In this document: positions 43,721 through 52,502 of the stretch, piece by piece
How the letters are laid out: each line of letters opens with the position of its first letter
Position numbering within the stretch: position 1 is the stretch's first letter
Source of the DNA: Paramacrobiotus metropolitanus
Taxonomy: Eukaryota > Tardigrada > Eutardigrada > Parachela > Macrobiotidae
Assembly: GCF_019649055.1 (NCBI RefSeq)
Contig: NW_026570380.1
Location: 183,805-247,804 of the forward strand
Reading direction: 5' to 3'
DNA: 64,000 bases
Translations under genes and position numbers: made by a program
The notes under the pieces: generated by a model
The model's database searches: none
Told to the model about the DNA's origin: nothing
Seen by the model: the letters and a program-made list of their open reading frames with translations, nothing else

Positions 43721-44278
43721 ATGTCTTTCTACGACAAACGGAGAAGAATCAGCAGTGAAGGTAATCACACAGCAAACATCGCACTGACATTTATGACTTG
43801 ACTTGGTTAATTTCACATGTGTTTATATAAGCGCTCTCACACGCAAAATAGTTTACCGAGAAAGATAATGTTGTGAAACAAATTGCTGTGCAGCAAAATG
43901 CATGCACAGTATTTTGTTAATATAAACAGTTATAATCAAATGCGTTCACGCAGTTCAAAAAAATACGTGCAAGCATTGTAACCAAACTCCTGGATTTATT
44001 GTAATGCTCAATCATGAACAGCCGGACGCTTCCAACGACTCCGGTAAGTGAGACAGATGTGAATTAAGTAACACTGCAAGTCACCCGCACCTTAAATTAT
44101 AGGATACGCTACGGATTCGGACAGTTCCTTCAGCTTCTATGAAACAGAAGAAGAAATTGGTAACTTTGTAAAAATCCTGGAAAAAAACAATATTCCATAT
44201 ATGTATCATTTTCAGACGATTGCGATTGTACCGCGGAGCAACGCGGTGTCAATGGAGAGTGTCGAATCACCAGCTAAG
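43721..44278 (+). CDS. Small acidic spliced gene (putative)
   Basis: A short plus-strand gene is suggested by exons 44103-44159 and 44216-44278, flanked by good splice signals (TTATAG before the first, GTAACTTTG and TTTCAG between). The first exon could be 44004-44040 (MLNHEQPDASNDSG) or 43721-43766 (MSFYDKRRRISSEG); both join in frame to YATDSDSSFSFYETEEEI, then DDCDCTAEQRG and a stop at 44278. The product is about 52 residues and strongly acidic. It converges on the TBP-like gene without overlapping it. Confidence 0.35.
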
Positions 44279-44318
44279 GAAAATGGAAAAGAAATCCAAA
44301 AAGCAACTCGAGCAAAAT

Positions 44319-44833
44319 CTATTTCAGAAGTTGGCAAAGTTCCTGATAAACTTCCTCAATGTGTTCGAATTTTTTTAAACCAAGTATATTACATTTTCCA
44401 CTATTAAAGACTATGCATGTGGCTTTTTCATCTTTATTGTCATGCCGGGAAAAATCTCTGGCTCGTAATATTTGTCACCAGTCGAATGTCCAATATTTTC
44501 AAGGTTTTGTCGTCGCAGCTGACATGAAGCAATAATATTAACGACCTTATAATTTGTTATTCGTGCTCCTTTGTAAACCCGTAGCAATAAGCTTTCGCAA
44601 AAGTATTTTGCACAGTTTCGTGACTCGCGTAGTGTGCGTCTACCATTAACAGTAATTTTTCCGTTGCGATATAATTGGCAGTGGAATTTTTTCGGATATA
44701 ATACGCGCCACAAAAGACAAGAGAATTTTTTAGGATCGTATTCTGTGATAAGGTCTCTGTTCAAATTAAGCTGCTGCAAGTCGATTTGCACATTCAAGTG
44801 CGCAGTTGCGACGATATTAGTTATTTGCGCCAT
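44319..44833 (-). pseudogene. TATA-binding protein-like gene of the Polinton
   Basis: The minus-strand frame starts at 44833 with MAQITNIVATAHLNVQIDLQ and covers a whole TBP core. Repeat 1 has EYDPKKFSCLLWRVLYPKKF and CQLYRNGKITVNG. Repeat 2 opens with NYKVVNIIAS and contains YYEPEIFPGMTIKMKKP. After a single-base shift near 44411 it continues IVFNSGKCNILGLKKFEHIE and a final helix to a TAG at 44319. The order and spacing match the two pseudo-repeats of TBP, about 170 residues in total, with no N-terminal extension. In known relatives TBP nucleates transcription at core promoters, so here it could redirect host RNA polymerase to element genes. It is transcribed divergently from the ATPase, and the two ATGs overlap within one CATG. 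Confidence 0.85.
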
Positions 44834-44834
44834 G
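44831..44834. promoter_or_regulatory. Shared CATG: overlapping divergent start codons
   Basis: The plus ATG of the ATPase (44832-44834) and the minus ATG of the TBP-like gene (44833-44831) share two bases. Each is the natural start for its protein, so any core promoter must lie within the opposite coding region or the mRNAs must be made by another route. Confidence 0.65.
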
Positions 44835-45518
44835 TGTCCAGAAGTTGGTTATGATCTCAGGTTCCAATGGCCTTTCGGAGCAATAATATGTGGGCCAACA
44901 ATAAGTGGTAAAACACAATATGTTCTTAAAATGCTGAAAGGAAATGCAATGGACGTCGTCCCAACCAGAATAGTGGTAGCATACAGTCAATGGCAAAACT
45001 CGTACGAAGAAATTAAAAAGATTTTTCCACAAACAGAATTTGTTAAAGGATTAAAGGACGATTTACTAGATTCGGAGTTTTTTTCTAAAGCAGAAAATAA
45101 TCTGCTGATTATAGATGATCTAGCGGGCGAAATGGCAAGCAGTGAGTTAGCCACAAAGCTATTTACGCAAGGAATACATCACAGAAATTTGTCAGCAATT
45201 TATATCACACAGAATTTATTCAAGCAAGGTAAAGCAAGTCGGGATATTGCCTTAAATACTCAATATATTGTGTTGTTTAAAAATGTTCGCGACAACAACC
45301 AACTGGATTATTTATCACGACAAACAGGATTTAAGCATCTAAAAAAAGCGTATAAAAGGATTACTGCTACTCCATTTGAACCTTTGATTTTGGATTTAAA
45401 ACCAAATTGTCCCGATTATTTGCGTGTCAGATCTCATGTTGTGCAAGAAAAGAAAACGGACTTACAAACAGCAAGAATTTACACCGACCCGAATTTCTGT
45501 GCAGTGCCGTCAGCATGA
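44832..45518 (+). CDS. Polinton DNA-packaging ATPase (FtsK/A32-like)
   Basis: The frame encodes 228 aa with Walker A GPTISGKT at residues 21-28 and Walker B LLIIDD at 91-96. A sensor-like QNLF follows in YITQNLFKQGKASRD. In the family it pumps the element genome into capsids. The ATG at 44832 places the P-loop at the usual distance from the N terminus; the frame remains open upstream but there it overlaps the antisense TBP-like gene. Its stop TGA overlaps the next gene's ATG (ATGA). Intact. Confidence 0.92.
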   Translation: MCPEVGYDLRFQWPFGAIICGPTISGKTQYVLKMLKGNAMDVVPTRIVVAYSQWQNSYEEIKKIFPQTEFVKGLKDDLLDSEFFSKAENNLLIIDDLAGEMASSELATKLFTQGIHHRNLSAIYITQNLFKQGKASRDIALNTQYIVLFKNVRDNNQLDYLSRQTGFKHLKKAYKRITATPFEPLILDLKPNCPDYLRVRSHVVQEKKTDLQTARIYTDPNFCAVPSA

Positions 45519-45842
45519 CCAAACATTTGAAAGAATTTGCTTCTTTTTTACTGTTTCTCTCGTCGCTCAACCCCAAAGATCGCAGAGCTGTCGCGAATCA
45601 TTGTAACAAAAAGCATATTAAAGGACTGGAAGAGTGCTGCTTGAATATCGTAAAAAATACCCTAAATTTATCACCAGAAAGTACGCGAATTTGCAGACGC
45701 TGGAAAAAGCCGATACGATTATTAGCTCTTCGACGGTATCCCACAAAAGCTAAAAAAAGCGCTATTAACACAAAAAGGTGGTTTTCTGGGTGCAGTGCTG
45801 CCAGTTTTAGCAAGCGTTCTGGCCGGAGCGCTAAATTCCTAA
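45515..45842 (+). pseudogene. Polinton small virion protein, pX-like
   Basis: It begins MTKHLKEFASFLLFLSSLNP and shows the family pattern: a short helical N terminus, a basic middle (RICRRWKKPIRLLALRRYPT), then a hydrophobic Gly-rich tail, KALLTQKGGFLGAVLPVLAS, that is read only after a phase change near 45757. It ends at 45842. The QKGGFLG tail is typical of small Polinton and adintovirus core-type proteins. The frameshift suggests decay. Confidence 0.6.
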
Positions 45843-45851
45843 TTTAAGGTC

Positions 45852-46490
45852 ATGGAAGTACATTATATTGTACCTGAGCGGGATATCAAGAAGCGAGCCG
45901 CCGAGCTGACAGTTTTACAGGCTCCACCTGAAGCGAACAACATTTTATCGCTTGGCGATTTGACATCGAAAATCCTTTCAAGTCAAAATTTAAGTGAATG
46001 GCAGAAAGCACAATTACTTAGTAAAAATTTAGAACGGTTCATGGCATTAAAGCCCAGAGCACTTCAAGAAGGTAATCCCTTGGATAGTCTGTCTGTAAGT
46101 GTAAACGACGCCACAACTCCGACTCCATCAATCTTAACCACACCGTTAACCGAACCCAAGAAAACAAAAAAGAAAAGAGTTCGCGCCACAACAGCATCGT
46201 CAAAATCACGCAGAAAAATCAAGAAAAAAACCCTGACAGATATTGATTCGGATGATTCGGATGAATATGATCTCCCAGTGTTTTCATTACCGTCAAATGA
46301 AAAAGGGAAACGTGGTAAACGCGTACTGGAACAAACGCTAAACGAAACAAAAATATCGCCCGATAATAAATTCCAAGCTGTAAGCGCGGAAGAAGAGGTA
46401 CCACGCCGGCGTGGCGAGCGGGTACGAGAGCAGACAAAGTTTTTTATAAAAGGGCAAGGTATTAAAGGCCGCTGGCTAAAGGATCTTTAA
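45852..46490 (+). CDS. Polinton conserved-type hypothetical protein, 212 aa
   Basis: The frame is intact. Residues 1-90 are helical (RAAELTVLQAPPEANNILSL, LSEWQKAQLLSKNLERFMAL). The rest is low complexity with Lys/Arg-rich blocks (TKKKRVRATTASSKSRRKIK), an acidic patch DSDDSDEYD, and a basic C terminus ending KGRWLKDL. Its place between the pX-like gene and integrase matches a conserved but uncharacterised Polinton gene. DNA condensation in the virion is one possibility, but that is inference. Confidence 0.7.
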   Translation: MEVHYIVPERDIKKRAAELTVLQAPPEANNILSLGDLTSKILSSQNLSEWQKAQLLSKNLERFMALKPRALQEGNPLDSLSVSVNDATTPTPSILTTPLTEPKKTKKKRVRATTASSKSRRKIKKKTLTDIDSDDSDEYDLPVFSLPSNEKGKRGKRVLEQTLNETKISPDNKFQAVSAEEEVPRRRGERVREQTKFFIKGQGIKGRWLKDL

Positions 46491-46491
46491 A

Positions 46492-46680
46492 ATGCCGGGT
46501 TGTGTGCCGGTAAATCTAAATTTTGGACAAGGGATGAAATTGAATTGTGTTTCTTCTTGCTGTTCTGATGACAGTGACGAAAATAAAATAGAAGATTCGT
46601 CTAAAGCTGGTGATAAAGCCAACGAGGTACCTAAAATTACTCAGCCTGTTTCCGATGGACCAGCACTATCTCAATCCTAG
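46492..46680 (+). CDS. Small Polinton frame, 62 aa
   Basis: It starts one base after the preceding stop and overlaps the integrase start by 26 bases. It has Cys residues near the N terminus (CVSSCCSDDSDENK) and an acidic, polar remainder. No family was recognised. The tight spacing supports it as a gene. Confidence 0.5.
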   Translation: MPGCVPVNLNFGQGMKLNCVSSCCSDDSDENKIEDSSKAGDKANEVPKITQPVSDGPALSQS

Positions 46681-47569
46681 TGCACTGAGCAGCCTAGGGG
46701 GCTCGAGCGGTTTCACAAGAACCTTCCAGAAAATGTTTCCAAGGAAAAAGCCAAAATATTCTTGAAGGGATCGATGCCTACACTTTACATAAGCCTGTCA
46801 ACCGAAAATTCCGCAGGAATCCGGTGGTCGTCCTAAATAAAAATAGCCAGCTCCAGGTAGATTTGATGGATATGCAAAAGTTCAAAAAGTGGAACAAAAA
46901 TTATGGCTACGTGTTAGTTGCTATTGATTGTTTTTCTAAAAAATAGAATGCGAGCTAATTAAGTGTAAAGATGGTTTATCAACGGCAAAAGCACTGGAAA
47001 AAATACTAGAACGCCTGGGTCCATTTGACAAAATACAGGCTGATAAAGGCCGTGAATTTTTCAATAAAAATGTGAGGGATTTACTCAAACGGAAAGAAAT
47101 TATGCTATTCAGTTCGAAAAACGATGACATAAAATGTTCGATGGCGGAGCGCGTTATTCAAACGCTGCGTGAGCGCATATGGCGCTTATTTACTAGTCGA
47201 AAATCTCCAAAATATTACGATCGGCTACAAAATATTGTAAAGACATATAATCACACTCCTCACACTTCACATGGCTTTTGTCCTGCGGATGTAACTGAAG
47301 AAAATTCCCTGCTTGTGTTTAATCGATTATACGAGAAAACAGACCATAAAAAAAAGAAACCAGTATTTAAGGTGAAAGATGTCGTCAGAATTGCAAAGAA
47401 AAAGCAGGACTTTGAAAAGGGTTTTGAAACAAACTTTCAGGAGGAGCTTTTTCGAATAGCAAAGGTAATACCACATACACCGGAGCCAGTGTATCAGCTC
47501 GAGGATGAAAAAGAGGAACCAATAGTAGGAAAATTTTATGCAAGGGAGCTGACGCGGATTAGAAAATGA
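46655..47569 (+). pseudogene. Polinton integrase (retroviral-type, DDE)
   Basis: It begins MDQHYLNPSALSSLGGLERF. After a frameshift near 46770 it reads IDAYTLHKPVNRKFRRNPVV, the family signature ahead of the catalytic core, then LQVDLMDM (first Asp) and YVLVAIDCFSK. A second frameshift near 46940 follows, then DKIQADKGREFF (second Asp) and the region of the catalytic Glu (CSMAERVIQTLRERIWRLF). The C-terminal chromodomain-like part (KVKDVVRIAKK, FYARELTRIRK) is intact. It would integrate element DNA with 6-bp duplications. Its TGA overlaps the next ATG. Two shifts make it non-functional. Confidence 0.9.
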
Positions 47570-48724
47570 ATAGCTTGCAATATCAACAGCCATTTTACAT
47601 CACATTGCCGAGTGATGCTTGCACAGATATTTACTCGAATAACACTGCATCCAGTTGGAAAACCAAATTATGCAAAACAATTTCATTGTCTGGAAAATGG
47701 GAAGTTGCAATTGTCGAACTCTATTACCCAAATTCCATGTACAATCTCCCTACAGACCAGACCATGGATTGTTTGCAGGTTTACGATATTGTATCAAATT
47801 CGGATGCTAAAACAGGGTTGGAAAAGTTCCTATTTGAGAAAAAGCGCATTACTTTACACGCCGGTAATTATACCAACGAACAAATCATTGCAACAATTTC
47901 TTCGCAAATTCCGAAGCTCCTCTTGGCAAAGGACAAGAATCCAAAAGAGGAGAGCCTTTTCTATTGAATTACTAGCTAACAATCAAAAAGTGCAAATTGC
48001 AATTAATGCCAATACCGTTATTCTGGCTATTAACAATGAACTGCTGAAACGCATATTGGGGTGTCAGCATCGACAACTGTTTGCGTATTCTGATCCTGCA
48101 AATATTGTTGACCTTGCGCAAAATTTTGACGGTTTAAATCAGCTGGAGGAATTTTTCAAGGAAAAGAAAGCTCGACAACAAACAGTTGCGAAAGCAAATA
48201 CAGTTTCAACGCCCCAACCGCCACCGCCGCCTGCGCAAACACCAGCGCCAAAGCCAGCTGCGCCAGCAGCAACAGCTATATCTGCGAAAAAAACAGAATT
48301 ACCGTCATCAAAAAATACCGAAGGAACCGGTTCAAAACAAAATACGTCCGTTTCAGAAAGCGTTCAACAACCGGAACGAAAAAAGTCAAAGCCGGCACCG
48401 ATAATTATCCAAAACTTTTTGTTTACTGCCCAGGAAGCTATAAACGCCATGATCGGCAACCAATCTTTATATATTTATTGCGATGTTGCAGATTTTACTT
48501 TGCTTGGTGACACGTATGCGCAAGTTTTAAGAGCAGTGCCTATTAAGGCAACGGAGGCTTTCAAAATTATCACGGAACGTTTTGAAATGCCTCATTATGT
48601 TCCACTTTTACGACCCATTTTCGACAATATCGAAGTAACAATTGCCACTGATCTCGGAGACAACGCTAAATTCGCAACAGGAAAATCGATGGTGAAGCTC
48701 CATTTCCGACCGGCAAGATACTGA
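47566..48724 (+). pseudogene. Polinton minor capsid (penton-like) protein
   Basis: The N terminus, QPFYITLPSDACTDIYSNNT and WEVAIVELYYP, and the C terminus, SLYIYCDVADFTLLGDTYAQ then HYVPLLRPIFDNIEVTI, match the single jelly-roll penton protein described for Polintons. A phase change near 47955 separates the parts. A Pro/Ala/Gln-rich linker (PPPPPAQTPAPKP) sits between them, with a basic stretch near 48385. The family protein forms capsid vertices. Confidence 0.88.
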
Positions 48725-48726
48725 AA

Positions 48727-49152
48727 ATGGGGTAGAAAGCTTTTGCGCCCGATCCGGGATTATTTGATGATTTACTGGGTCATACACAGCTGGGGAGCGG
48801 ATTTGTTCGATATCGTGGAAGCTATCAAAACGGTGGAGGTTTTGGTAGTTTTCTGCGTGCAGTATTTTCCAAGGTTGCTCGTTTTGTTGCACCAGTTGTA
48901 AGGGCGGCAGCGCCGCAGGCACAAGCCGCATTAGCAGCTGCTACGCCTCACTTAAAAGAAGCAGCTAGTACAGCGGTACATGAAGCTGCAAAATCTGTGG
49001 GCAACAAAATCGCCCAAGTTCTCGCACCAACTCAACAAACATCTAGCGGCGGTAAAAAAGGAAGAAAAGGGGTATTAAAGAAGCCAACGAAGCGGAAACG
49101 CACTACCAAAATTCGCCGTGTCCCACCATTTGATCTTCCTGATTATATTTAG
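48727..49152 (+). pseudogene. Polinton virion core-type small protein
   Basis: The frame starts ATG 2 nt after the penton stop and has TAG as codon 3, then stays open for 139 codons. It contains FDDLLGHTQLGSGFVRYRGS, YQNGGGFGSFLRAVFSKVAR, an Ala-rich helical segment, a Lys/Arg-rich tail (GGKKGRKGVLKKPTKRKRTT) and FDLPDYI at the end. Gly-rich then basic architecture and its place between penton and major capsid match a conserved small Polinton virion protein. The early stop suggests inactivation unless another start is used. Confidence 0.65.
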
Positions 49153-49154
49153 AA

Positions 49155-50549
49155 ATGGCTTCCATAATCGAAGGGTCAGAACCTGCCATTGCTGCAGAAT
49201 CGCACATTTTTGCCATACCGCCTTCGTTTGCGGACCGATTCCGGACAGAAGAAGAAAGAATCGGCCCCACAGCCGCCATTCCGGAAAATATTCCGGCGGG
49301 TGGTGACATAAACTTTTATATAGCTCCTTCATCAAACGCCATGGTTTCTTTACCGGACTTAAGCATAGAATTAGAAGTAGCATTGAAAAAGGATTGCTGA
49401 TGGTAGTTGGGAGCGAATCAAAGCGACGGATACCTGTGCTCCTGTAAATAATTTGATTCACTCAATGTTTCAATCAGTTCAAGTTTCGGTTGCTAACCGA
49501 TTGGTCAGCGACTGCGCAATCTATTATCCATACAGAGCAATGTTTGAGTGCTTGCTAAATTACACAAAGGAGGCGATGAATACACAGCTAACATCCTGTG
49601 GCTTTTACTTGGATGTCGCTGGAAGTTTTGAAGATTCTGTTAACAACTCAGCCGAACAGTCTCGACTCAGGCTTTTCGCAAAACATGAATACATTCCTTT
49701 AAGCGGAAATTGTTTTCGGATATTTTCATGCAAGACAAGCCTTTGATAACTGGAGTTCCGTTACAAATACGCTTTGTTTTACATAAACCCGAATTCTATC
49801 TTCGTGATTTTGCGAATCCGGCGCAGGACGAATTTAAATTGTTCATACGCAATCCAAGAATTTTTTGTTCGCCGTTATGTTGGTAAGCAGTAGAAAAATT
49901 TGAAAATTTCTGCATAAAAAATCTAATGCATTGCTATTACAGGGGTTCCAGAATACATGAATGCTATAAGCAAGCGGTTATTAACCACAACAGCAAAATA
50001 TCCTATAGAACGTGTTCTGATGCGCCCGATCGAATTACCTGCCAACATACAAAGCACTGTTTTTAATAACATACACATTGGTCAAGTCCCCAAGGTGCTT
50101 TTTTGTGGCTTTTGTCGCAGCGGATGCTTTAACGGCACGAAAAGACAAATCCATTCAATTTTCAACACTTTAATTTGTCTCAAATCAGCGTCGAAGTTGA
50201 TGGACAATCTTTTCCTAATCGGCCGTACGAGCCGGATTATGCAAACGGTAATTATTTGCAGTGCTACGATGGTCTGCTAGACACTTTAGGACGGCGTAAC
50301 AGTCCTTTTGGCGCACTGCCTTTTAATCGCGACGAGTATGCAAACGGATTTTGTATTTACGGCTTTGATTTGACGCCAGGGGGAACCGGACTCGGCCCTC
50401 TAAGTCTAATCCGTCAGGGTAATTTAGGCATCCGAGTAGTCTTCAACCAACCGCTCAAGCAGCCCACGATCATGGTCACGTTTCTTACGTTTGACGCGGT
50501 AATAGAAATTAACAACTTCCGTCAGCTAATTTGTGACTTTACCAATTAA
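49155..50549 (+). pseudogene. Polinton major capsid protein (double jelly-roll)
   Basis: Signatures in order: MFQSVQVSVANRLVSD, YPYRAMFECLLNYTKEAMNT, LTSCGFYLDVAGSFED, then PIERVLMRPIELPANIQS and HIGQVPKVLFCGF. Next come ISVEVDGQSFPN, DYANGNYLQCYDGLLDTLGR and DEYANGFCIYGFDLTPGG, ending in an ILE-type strand region. These match the Polinton double jelly-roll capsid protein. Frame changes occur near 49395, 49725 and 50170. A 60-bp GT-AG intron at 49883-49942 joins RRYVG and VPEYM in frame. It forms the hexons of the predicted particle. The frameshifts suggest decay. Confidence 0.9.
49883..49942 (+). other. Intron in the major capsid gene
   Basis: The donor GTAAGC and acceptor ATTACAG bound 60 bases. 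Removal keeps frame and restores family-like protein across the junction. Splicing implies nuclear transcription of capsid genes. Confidence 0.75.
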
Positions 50550-50554
50550 CTAAA

Positions 50555-51034
50555 ATGGATAATCGAACAATAACAAAGCTACTTTGCCAAAATCCAAAAA
50601 CTGAGAGGATATTTCGAGGAGTTTATGCCCGGGATACACTTCCCGAACTGTCCAATGTTTTACCTGCCGCCTACATCGTCAACACGGACAAATCCAGTGG
50701 TTCTGGTGAACACTGGCTAGCATTCTATCAGAGCGAGCCGTCGTCCATCGAGTTTTTTGACTCGTACGGACGATCTGTGGAGTATTTTGACGAGATCAGA
50801 GAATGGTTAACTGATTTACATGTTGTTTATCAAATGGAACGTATACAACAAACGTTTTCGACAGTCTGCGGTCAATTTTGCATTTTTTTTATTTATAAGC
50901 GCGCCAGCGGAGAATCATATAAAGACATTATTCATTATTTCACAAAAAATTACGCAAACAATGATGCAATGGTTTGTCAATGGGTAAACAATCACTTTAA
51001 CATGAACACAGCAATGTATGCAGAACTTGAATAA
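50555..51034 (+). CDS. Polinton cysteine protease (adenovirus protease-like)
   Basis: This intact 159-aa frame carries the catalytic pattern of adenoviral and Ulp1-like proteases: His in GEHWLAFY (H53), Asp in FFDSYG (D69), Gln near RIQQTFSTVCG, and Cys in CGQFCIFF (C105). In the family it processes capsid precursors. It is the last gene of the compact capsid cluster, and AATAAA polyadenylation signals overlap its stop (51030-51040). Confidence 0.93.
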   Translation: MDNRTITKLLCQNPKTERIFRGVYARDTLPELSNVLPAAYIVNTDKSSGSGEHWLAFYQSEPSSIEFFDSYGRSVEYFDEIREWLTDLHVVYQMERIQQTFSTVCGQFCIFFIYKRASGESYKDIIHYFTKNYANNDAMVCQWVNNHFNMNTAMYAELE

Positions 51035-51040
51035 AATAAA
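51030..51040 (+). terminator. Polyadenylation signals at the end of the capsid gene cluster
   Basis: Two AATAAA hexamers begin at 51030 and 51035, overlapping the protease stop. None lies in the tiny gaps between the preceding cluster genes, so they may end the whole cluster transcript. Confidence 0.6.
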
Positions 51041-51200
51041 AAAGCAGCAAATTTTTTTGGGTTTTACATTTCACATTTTATGTCCCTGAGGTAGAAGTAG
51101 AAGCAATCAGCACTGTTTTTTTTCGCGTTTTACATTTTAAATTTTTATGGTAACACAGTCATGCTTTACCGTAACACAAAACGCAAACGTTTCCGTCGTC

Positions 51201-52274
51201 TTAGACACCACCGTCTTCACCACCGTTGCCGCTGTTTCCTTCCTGGGCCTGGTTGACTTCGATAGGTAGTTTCATCTTCCCGTCTCCAATCTCCGAAATC
51301 TTCAGCTTCTCCATGGCAATACGCTTGACAGACTCCCACAGGGTATCCTTATGCTGGTCCAAAAACTGTTTGGCGTTAAAACCCAAAATGTCGTCAAATC
51401 CGGTAAGTTGGCCCCAAGGACGCAGTAACAACATCATGCCAATGAGACGTTTGCCATTTCCAAGCTCAGTAATGATGTCGTTCATCATTTCTTCCGTTAG
51501 ATTCAGCGTACCCAGTCCCCATTCACAGGCATGACTGGCTTCACGAACAGTCGGTTGTGTAAACAACGTTACCATTTCCCCGCAACGCGCACAGTTCTCG
51601 TGCAGACGGTCAAGCCACATACCATACATGGTGAACGGCAGGCCAGCCAGCAGGCTTGAAAAATCCGCTGCCGTTGGTTCGTTGTGAATCACTAGCGAGC
51701 CACGTGCTTTCAGCAAAGCATTGATGTCCTTGAACATTGACAAGTCTTGGATGGTGGTACGAAGTGATTCAAACGACTTTATCCCAAAAGAAACACCATT
51801 CTTGGTGGCTTGCATGTCGCCGTTGCCTCTCTTGCAAAATTGGCGGATATTGGCCAGCGCTACACTGTCATAGCTTGACCATACAAAGTAGACGTCGTTT
51901 CCGAGGTGAAACAGTGTGGACAGGTTACCGCTGGTTAGCTGTGGATCCCGGATTAAAGTCGTAATGTTGTTGTAGATGAGTCCAACGAGGCGCATGAACT
52001 GGTCATTGGTGAGAAAAATGTGTTTCTCTCCCAGCGTCCATTTTGCATCTGGTCCAGGAGGATTGGCAGTCGTAAAGTCGCCAATAATGAACTCCAAGGC
52101 CTGGGTGTCACTGTTGATGCGGGTGCAGATGAACTTGTCGTACCCGAACTTCATGGTAGGAAATCCTTCATAGTGGAACGCGATCTTTCCGCTCGCAAAC
52201 TTGCGCTTTGCTTCCCCAACAAGATCAGTTTTATCGGGTACGAAACCGCGTTTGGCAGGAGGCAGACCAGTCAT
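51201..52274 (-). CDS. Orphan 357-aa Polinton protein
   Basis: This intact minus-strand frame starts MTGLPPAKRGFVPDKTDLVG. It is mixed alpha/beta by eye with no signal peptide or membrane span. A CARCGEMVTLF stretch and a later Cys (SHACEWGLGT) could bind metal. The C terminus is a Gly/Glu-rich tail (EGNSGNGGEDGGV). It is convergent with the capsid cluster and divergent from the IAP gene. No family was recognised. Its intactness in a decaying element is notable. Virion or regulatory roles are both possible. Confidence 0.75.
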   Translation of the reverse strand: MTGLPPAKRGFVPDKTDLVGEAKRKFASGKIAFHYEGFPTMKFGYDKFICTRINSDTQALEFIIGDFTTANPPGPDAKWTLGEKHIFLTNDQFMRLVGLIYNNITTLIRDPQLTSGNLSTLFHLGNDVYFVWSSYDSVALANIRQFCKRGNGDMQATKNGVSFGIKSFESLRTTIQDLSMFKDINALLKARGSLVIHNEPTAADFSSLLAGLPFTMYGMWLDRLHENCARCGEMVTLFTQPTVREASHACEWGLGTLNLTEEMMNDIITELGNGKRLIGMMLLLRPWGQLTGFDDILGFNAKQFLDQHKDTLWESVKRIAMEKLKISEIGDGKMKLPIEVNQAQEGNSGNGGEDGGV

Positions 52275-52502
52275 GGTATATGAGCAGTAAAGGTAGACTA
52301 ACTAAAAGTGTCAGGAAGAATAATGAAAACGAGTTGGAATCAGAAGCCTGTATTTATATTAATCAAATACTCTAAACACCCTGTCCACAAAATCCGGTTC
52401 AGCAAATTGTTGCTCAGCATTTTGCTGTTCTCACTGAGCTTTATAAAACCGTGGAGTATAGAACAGACACGCACGTACGCACGGCTACACGCTAACAGAA
52501 CA

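Noticed and set aside
44634-44831. N-terminal extension of the packaging ATPase
   Set aside because: The frame is open upstream only from a GTG and lies antisense to the well-supported TBP-like gene; the ATG at 44832 gives a normal distance to the P-loop.
44832-51034. Bacterial or phage operon
   Set aside because: Tight spacing and ATGA overlaps look prokaryotic, but GT-AG introns, AATAAA signals, Polinton termini and neighbouring eukaryotic elements rule this out.
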